From contig CAYVDH010000162.1 in assembly GCA_964450355.1 (NCBI GenBank), positions 1 through 8,091 on the forward strand: a stretch of 8,091 bases of DNA. Reading direction: 5' to 3'. The notes below the pieces were generated by a model that saw nothing but the letters and a program-made list of their open reading frames with translations, ran no database searches and was not told the origin of the DNA. Positions 6,762 through 8,091 of this stretch are shown here, piece by piece; position 1 is the stretch's first letter, and every line of letters begins with the position of its first letter. The position numbers and the translations under genes are program-made. This stretch comes from CAYVDH01 sp964450355. GTDB lineage: Bacteria; Bacteroidota; Bacteroidia; NS11-12g; UBA955.

Positions 6762-7976
6762 TCAATCTAAAATCAGTTTTATTAAATTACCTAAATTGTC
6801 CTTGTATAAATACACCCCTTTATTCCAAAAATCAGTATTCAATTTGTATTCACCCATCTCATTTATCTGACCCTTATAAACAGTTATACCAACAGAATTG
6901 ATGATTTCAAATTGAACAAAATTATTGTTTTTGTTATGTATATTGAACCCGTATCGACTTGGGTTTGGGAAAATTTGAAGATTACTAACATGTTGATTTC
7001 TCAACAAATTCATGAGATTGGATTTTACAAACCAAGATTTAGAACTTGTATCATTTTTGAAAAAATTAAACATTAAATTACCAATTTTATTTTCACCTAA
7101 AGCAGATAAATGTAATCCATCGTTGCCAATATCAGTTGCACAATCAATTGAAAAACCATCTTGTCTTTGTTGCTCAGCATTGGTCCAATTGTAAGTTCCA
7201 TATAAGGGCATAGGTATATTAGCTTGATTTCCTTTGTAATTAAAATTGGGGTTTTGATTAGAAGCGCTATCAATCATCCATTTTATTGCCCAGCCGTTGT
7301 AATAATCTCTTGGGTGTGAAAGGCCTTTACCTACTCCCCCACTTGCCCAACCTGCATAAGCTCTAGCACTAAAATAACACAATTTCAAATTAGGAAATTT
7401 AAGTTTCATTGTTTCCATCAATTGCTTTAAATCCGAAATTAAGTTCATAGGTGCTCTAGGAAATAATGTATCACCATCTTGCGTGTTATCAGTTTCTACC
7501 CAAGCAATTTGCACTTGATTAAAATCTATGCCCATTGAATCAAATGTTTTTTGAGCTTGAACCCAATAATTGTCAGAGGGAATGTTCATTTTTTGAACAC
7601 CTTGCCCACCAATGCAAGTATTAGCAAGAATTAAATTTGGATTTTTATTTCCAAACGAATCATATTGCCTTTGTAAAGCTGCAAATTCAGTTCTTGGATT
7701 TGAGGCACCAACTCCCACCATGACAATTTTACCATTGGCATTGACATTACCATTCACGTCTAATGGTTTAACTTGTGAAGACAATAACAAGGCGTCATTT
7801 AAATATGTTCCATTTAGAGTATTATTGCCATTGCGGTATTTACCACCAGAGAAACCTTTATATGTATTGTTTCCTAAATCGGTTAAAGGTGGATAGTTTC
7901 GGCTTGGCAATTGACAATCTTTTTGAGAAAAAAGATTAAATGTTACAAAAAAGACTAGACTAAATATGATTTTCAT
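6762..7976 (-). CDS. Secreted SGNH-like putative hydrolase with T9SS type A sorting domain
   Basis: Exported protein of 404 residues starting with a clear signal peptide (MKIIFSLVFFVTFNLFSQ; cleavage near residue 17-18). The middle resembles a divergent SGNH/GDSL-type esterase: VGVGASNPRTEF (87-98) may hold the nucleophile S92 in place of the usual GDS; CIGGQG (121-126) fits the glycine block; VQIAWVETD (155-163) follows a strand but lacks the usual GxND asparagine; and DGLHLSALGENKIG (286-299) is a good match to the DxxH-x-S/N-x-x-G block, with D286 and H289 as the likely catalytic acid and base. The C-terminus carries a T9SS type A sorting domain: IFPNPSRYGF (335-344), INSVG (359-363), WNKGVYLY (384-391) and a final KLILD. 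It shares direction and secretion route with the PKD gene, 122 bases upstream of it. The substrate is unknown, and the hydrolase call rests mainly on the C-terminal block. Confidence 0.72.
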   Translation of the reverse strand: MKIIFSLVFFVTFNLFSQKDCQLPSRNYPPLTDLGNNTYKGFSGGKYRNGNNTLNGTYLNDALLLSSQVKPLDVNGNVNANGKIVMVGVGASNPRTEFAALQRQYDSFGNKNPNLILANTCIGGQGVQKMNIPSDNYWVQAQKTFDSMGIDFNQVQIAWVETDNTQDGDTLFPRAPMNLISDLKQLMETMKLKFPNLKLCYFSARAYAGWASGGVGKGLSHPRDYYNGWAIKWMIDSASNQNPNFNYKGNQANIPMPLYGTYNWTNAEQQRQDGFSIDCATDIGNDGLHLSALGENKIGNLMFNFFKNDTSSKSWFVKSNLMNLLRNQHVSNLQIFPNPSRYGFNIHNKNNNFVQFEIINSVGITVYKGQINEMGEYKLNTDFWNKGVYLYKDNLGNLIKLILD

Positions 7977-7990
7977 ATACTTTTGACTTT

Positions 7991-7998
7991 CAAATATA
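7991..7998 (-). promoter_or_regulatory. Bacteroidota-type -7 promoter element
   Basis: On the - strand this reads TATATTTG, an exact match to the TAnnTTTG -7 consensus of the Bacteroidota primary sigma factor. It lies 14 bases upstream of the start codon of the SGNH-like gene, giving a very short 5' leader. No convincing TTG -33 element is found about 19-21 bases further upstream, where the sequence is only A/T-rich, so this is a partial promoter match. Confidence 0.4.
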
Positions 7999-8091
7999 AA
8001 AAGGTTGCATTATTTTTAAATTATATAAATTAATTTTCTGTATATCTGTAATTACTCATAATCCTGTAATACTAGCAACTACAAGCCTATC

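Noticed and set aside
7012..7896. Two open reading frames on the + strand (7012-7194 and 7612-7896)
   Set aside because: Both are antisense to the SGNH-like gene, whose signal peptide, catalytic-type block and sorting domain make the - strand frame clearly the real one.
1..8091. CRISPR array, insertion sequence, tRNA or rRNA
   Set aside because: No regularly spaced short repeats, transposase-like frame, terminal inverted repeats or RNA gene signatures were seen; the only periodic repeats are the PKD domain codons.

Overview
The window looks like chromosomal DNA of a member of the Bacteroidota, probably a flavobacterium-like lineage. It is strongly AT-rich, the starts have no Shine-Dalgarno-like sequence and sit behind A/T-rich leaders, and two genes encode secreted proteins ending in the type IX secretion system (T9SS) type A sorting domain, which is typical of this phylum. 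No RNA genes, mobile elements or CRISPR arrays were seen.

Positions 2-5215 (+ strand) hold six genes that all overlap by 4 or 8 bases, so they almost certainly form one translationally coupled operon. In order they encode: a CDP-alcohol phosphatidyltransferase family membrane enzyme; a DUF3419/BtaA-like protein (the family that moves the 3-amino-3-carboxypropyl group of S-adenosylmethionine onto diacylglycerol); a CTP-dependent lipid/polyprenol kinase of the dolichol/phytol/diacylglycerol kinase family; a GNAT-type acyltransferase; a membrane-anchored SRPBCC-fold protein; and an adenylate-forming enzyme closest in motifs to OleC-type fatty acid ligases/beta-lactone synthetases. The set reads as a pathway that builds or remodels an unusual membrane lipid or lipid-like product. 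The usual partner of BtaA (the N-methyltransferase BtaB) and the usual partners of OleC (OleA, OleB, OleD) are not in the window, so the product cannot be ordinary DGTS betaine lipid or long-chain olefin made by this operon alone. This is the most interesting part of the window; the pathway itself is inference. The 5' end of the operon may lie outside the window.

Positions 5248-7976 (- strand) hold two convergently oriented genes for surface or secreted proteins: a four-PKD-domain protein and a putative SGNH-like hydrolase, each with a signal peptide and a C-terminal T9SS sorting domain. A 32-base gap with nested inverted repeats separates them from the operon and may act as a bidirectional terminator. 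A Bacteroidota-type -7 promoter element lies just upstream of the hydrolase gene, and a cluster of TTGAT/ATCAA dyads lies in front of the PKD gene. No functional link between these two genes and the lipid operon is visible.
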